From assembly GCF_032362555.1 (NCBI RefSeq), contig NC_083516.1, positions 1,823,001-1,887,000 on the forward strand: DNA of 64,000 bases, given 5' to 3'. Below the pieces are notes generated by a model. It was not told the origin of the DNA and searched no databases. It saw nothing but the letters and a program-made list of their open reading frames with translations. Origin of the DNA: Amyelois transitella (Eukaryota; Arthropoda; Insecta; Lepidoptera; Pyralidae). Shown piece after piece: positions 60,938-64,000 of this stretch. The number at the start of each line of letters is the position of its first letter. Positions within the stretch are counted from its first letter, which is position 1. The position numbers and the translations under genes were made by a program.

Positions 60938-61627
60938 GACGGGCGCGCCGCGGCCCGGCCGACAGTATTGCGGTGACCGCGCGGGCGTTCCCGCGTGACC
61001 GGACGCCCGCGGCCGCCGGGACCCCGCCCCCGCGACCGGCCCGTCGGAGTGGTCGATTGAACTCGATTGCTCTGAGACGTGACGTTTTTTTTACCCCGAC
61101 TCGTTCGTGTTGAACGATCCCGACGAGCGGACCACGTGATTCCAAAGAAAGTTTGTTATGTTTGTTTAAAAATTATGACGCACAATACTATGGAGATGTC
61201 CGATTGATTGATACCTATACAGTGTGAATTATGGAGTATCCTTGTAATTATAGATAAAAGCATTTTGTATCCTCATGCCATAGTGCGAGTCCGTTATGGA
61301 AGTGATTGTGTAACGTTATGACGTAGTGTTAAACCTTGAGACTCGGGTTATTGCTCGTAAGTTGTAATTAGAGTTTTATAATGTATGTATATTTGTGAGT
61401 AATTCGTGTCGTTAATTATATTTAACTGTGAATTTGTTGAAAGAGAGTGTACATAGGCCCCCCGGTGTTGTGATTCCGAGTTGACATTATAATATAGAAT
61501 TAAAAAATGTATCAGCACTCGAGTGTCTCAATTATTGTAAAAAAAAAACAAAGATATATTTATAAAATATTTTCCTGGAGCTGTTGTATGGTACTTGGAG
61601 GACTATTATTTGACCGACCGTTTGACG

Positions 61628-61855
61628 GCCTCTGTGGCGCAGCGGTAGCGCGCTTGTCTGTGACACCAGGGGTCCCGGGTTCGAATCCCGGCCAGGGCAT
61701 GATGAGAAACGAACTTTCTCCGATTGGCCTGGGTCTTGGATGTTTATCTATATAAGTATTTATTATAAAATATAGTATCGTTGAGTTAGTATCTCGTAAC
61801 ACAAGTCTCGAACTTACTTCGAGGCTAACTCAATCAGTGTAATTTGTCCCGTATA
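61628..61855 (+). mobile_element. tRNA-derived SINE, family B, full copy
   Basis: The head GCCTCTGTGGCGCAGCGGTA is an A box and GGTTCGAATCC a B box; the tRNA-like part ends near 61699. The acceptor stem has mismatches and the anticodon stem one mismatch, so it is a SINE head rather than a working tRNA gene. The body ends in GTCCCGTATATATT. Tail fragments occur at 32225-32345 and 34490-34580. Confidence 0.85.
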
Positions 61856-62423
61856 TATTAAAATTAAAACCGTTAAGGAATTGACTTTTAAGTTTCGAAA
61901 TATACAAAAAAAAATTAAGTCAGGGTTTGAAAAATATTTTGCTTAGGTCAATAGTTATTGAAAGGGGATTATTGAAAATTGTGCCAAATATATAGTAGAC
62001 AGCTATAATGTTGCAACGTGAATTTATTCTCTATAAATCCTCGACAAAAGGCGCGTCCTTGACGCTTTGATTTTTATGACGACAGAAGTTGGACTTCCGT
62101 TATCTTAGAAAGGCCCGCGCATATCTTTATAATCGTGCTCAATTTCAAATTTAGAATATAACAATTTTCTAGAAAAGTTTGATAAATAAATTGCGATGGT
62201 TATGTATGTTGCAATGCTCCAAGAAAATTATGCATTAACGTATTATTCACTCATTATTTGAATATACATAATTATAATATGATTGTTTGTGATAAATATT
62301 TTCTATATAAATATATGTTATGAATAGATCTCATCACTTCGATTGTTCACGACATTGGTACTTAGGTTTCTCGTGTTATATCGAGATTACATATGAAAAT
62401 ATTTATAAAAATGTCACTTAGGA

Positions 62424-62493
62424 ATGCAGCAGTTGAGATTATCTGTACATACATAATAATTTATGTATGTACAGATAATCTCAACTGCTGCAT
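62424..62493. repeat. Perfect hairpin, 33-bp arms, downstream of ZDHHC8
   Basis: Arms 62424-62456 and 62461-62493 are exact reverse complements around a TAAT loop. The arm contains GCAGCAGTTGAGATTATCTG. No copy of it was noticed elsewhere in the window. Confidence 0.9.
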
Positions 62494-64000
62494 AATTGTT
62501 TATTTACACGATTTGTAACAAACATTTTAATGTATATAGAACATATCAAGCGATGGATGAATGTCGTGTGGATAACATACATAGTTACTCCAATCTGTTA
62601 TCATGAGGATATAATATGAATAATGCAATAAGCTGGATCTCAATCACAGCACAGTCTGTGTGCCCTATGAATAAGTTAAATAAGAAATTTTAAAGGAATA
62701 ATATTTGAAAAGTTCCAGAATTATAATTAATAAGTACTTGGTTTCCTTATTCTTTATTTGAAAAGAATTATAAAAATAAAAAACCTATCTTTTATTTAGA
62801 TTTTTGGGATCCGCAAATTACCGCGTTTAGGTGATTCTTTCCATGCTGTCGAAAGATTTGGCAAAGTTTTAACGCCAAATTGATGACTATTGTTACGTAC
62901 GAGTGACTAACTAAAATAAGACTAATCTCACGAAGGCACGAAATCGCTTGATATGTTTAACTGTACATAGTTGTCACTATATATTAAGATTTGCATGTAA
63001 ATACTTACCATAAAATAAAAACAACACTAAGGACAATTTTGTATAGTACGTGTAATAGTTTGTTGTGGGTGTATGTATATTTTATTTTCAAGTATTTATT
63101 TTAGTTAAGTAACATAAATAAATTCTGCAACAGTATTTTTCCTTTGCAGACGACAGACATATCAGCGGTGTTTCTTTTTCAGTTTTACGATAACCATGTA
63201 AAAAATTTTTTTTTAAATTAAACTGGCATATTAATTTTTTTTTCTCGATTTTTTTATTAAATTAAAAAGAAATGAAACAAATTTGTAATAATGAAGAATT
63301 TTTTTTGAGAGCTAAATTTTCTTTTTTAAGAAATGTTGCCAGTTACAGCTAATACGGCCTATTGTTGAAGGTTTATTATAGAATGTTGCTGAATTTCTCG
63401 TTTTCTCACATTCCGCAAAAGAAAAGTCGAAACTTGCTGGATCTGTCATTTACAGAATTTTGTTTAGAAGTGTAATTTTATGTTTTGGTACGCCTAAAAT
63501 GAAAGCGTTGCTTTGGTAAAAATTTGAAAATTGATATGAGCACCTTTTTTTATAATTTTAAAATGTGACTTGCATTAGTGCGCATTCTTACAAAATGATA
63601 CAATGTACTTAAAAACTACACATTGAAACGACATTGTTGCATATTAAATGCTTATACTAAATGTAAAAATTCGGGATTATGAAAAGTGAAAAATCCCTTT
63701 ATTCCTATGAGACAAGCAATAAGAAAATATTTTTTAACAATTGATCAAAAATATGTCTTGATGTTTTCAATTGTGTACTAATCAGTTTTCGAAACAATCT
63801 TTTATTAAAAATTGTTCGTATTGTGTTTGTGTTTTCAATTTATTAGTCTAAATTGGCGATGAAAAATACCTAAATTTATTTAACAAATTTATATTAGTAT
63901 AAAAAGTTTTAACAGAAAAACAAAACTGTAAAACCTAGTCCAGGAATATTCGTTAATAGTCAATTCAGACAAATGTTGCGATTTTAAATGAAAGAAATGA

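Larger units (their letters stand above)
60938..63122 (+). other. Probable 3' UTR region of ZDHHC8
   Basis: This begins GC-rich and soon becomes AT-rich. Possible poly(A) signals are ATTAAA near 61499 and AATAAA at about 63014 and 63117, so the transcript may end near 61.5 kb or reach 63.1 kb. It includes a tRNA-derived SINE (61628-61855) and a perfect hairpin (62424-62493). Beyond 63122 the sequence to 64000 is AT-rich with no recognised feature. Confidence 0.45.

Noticed and set aside
60290..61145. Long minus-strand and second-frame ORFs over the last ZDHHC8 exon
   Set aside because: They are shadows of a GC-rich coding exon; the plus frame ending YEISV fits the exon chain and family.
61628..61699. 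A tRNA gene
   Set aside because: It has good A and B boxes, but the acceptor stem has mismatches and the sequence continues into a SINE body with copies elsewhere, so it is a SINE head.

Overview
The window is nuclear DNA of an insect, almost certainly a moth or butterfly and possibly a noctuoid. It has split genes with GT-AG introns in AT-rich sequence. Many copies of one ~250 bp lepidopteran repeat lie in the introns, alongside tRNA-derived SINEs and short LINE 3' ends. No bacterial operon, CRISPR array or virus was seen. The species call is inference from repeat style and protein resemblance.

Four protein-coding genes can be read. (1) Bases 659-811, minus strand, hold the first coding exon of a formin of the Frl/FMNL class; the rest lies beyond the left edge. 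(2) Bases 4227-19137, minus strand, hold an eight-exon gene for a ~452-residue adaptor with a PAM2 motif (poly(A)-binding protein ligand) and a C-terminal MIF4G domain. The MIF4G part looks like CTIF/MIF4GD, while the PAM2-MIF4G order is that of PAIP1. A possible further upstream exon is at 20231-20306. (3) Bases 30869-41591, minus strand, hold a complete 16-exon SMARCAD1/Etl1 chromatin remodeller of 899 residues. (4) Bases 42602-60937, plus strand, hold a nine-exon DHHC palmitoyltransferase of the ZDHHC5/8 group, 567 residues, ending in a PDZ-ligand-like tail. For genes 2, 3 and 4 every exon junction keeps the reading frame, so the models are strong even without transcripts.

SMARCAD1 and ZDHHC8 are head to head about 1 kb apart and may share a promoter region. 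The Frl and MIF4G genes are in tandem on the minus strand. Bases 19.1-30.9 kb hold no recognised gene, only GC-rich pockets, a 307 bp inverted-repeat element and one unexplained minus-strand ORF. SMARCAD1 introns are crowded with one repeat family in both orientations. The large last intron of ZDHHC8 holds a probable piggyBac-like non-autonomous element and possible alternative last exons.

The genes do not form a pathway; they are ordinary neighbours in an insect genome. The most unusual points are the PAM2 + MIF4G architecture, a decayed in-frame duplicate of one of its exons that also preserves the empty site of a repeat insertion, frame-compatible alternative ends for ZDHHC8, a perfect 33-bp hairpin downstream of ZDHHC8, and a 1.27 kb TTAA-bounded element with repeated subterminal motifs. 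No wholly new biological system was found.
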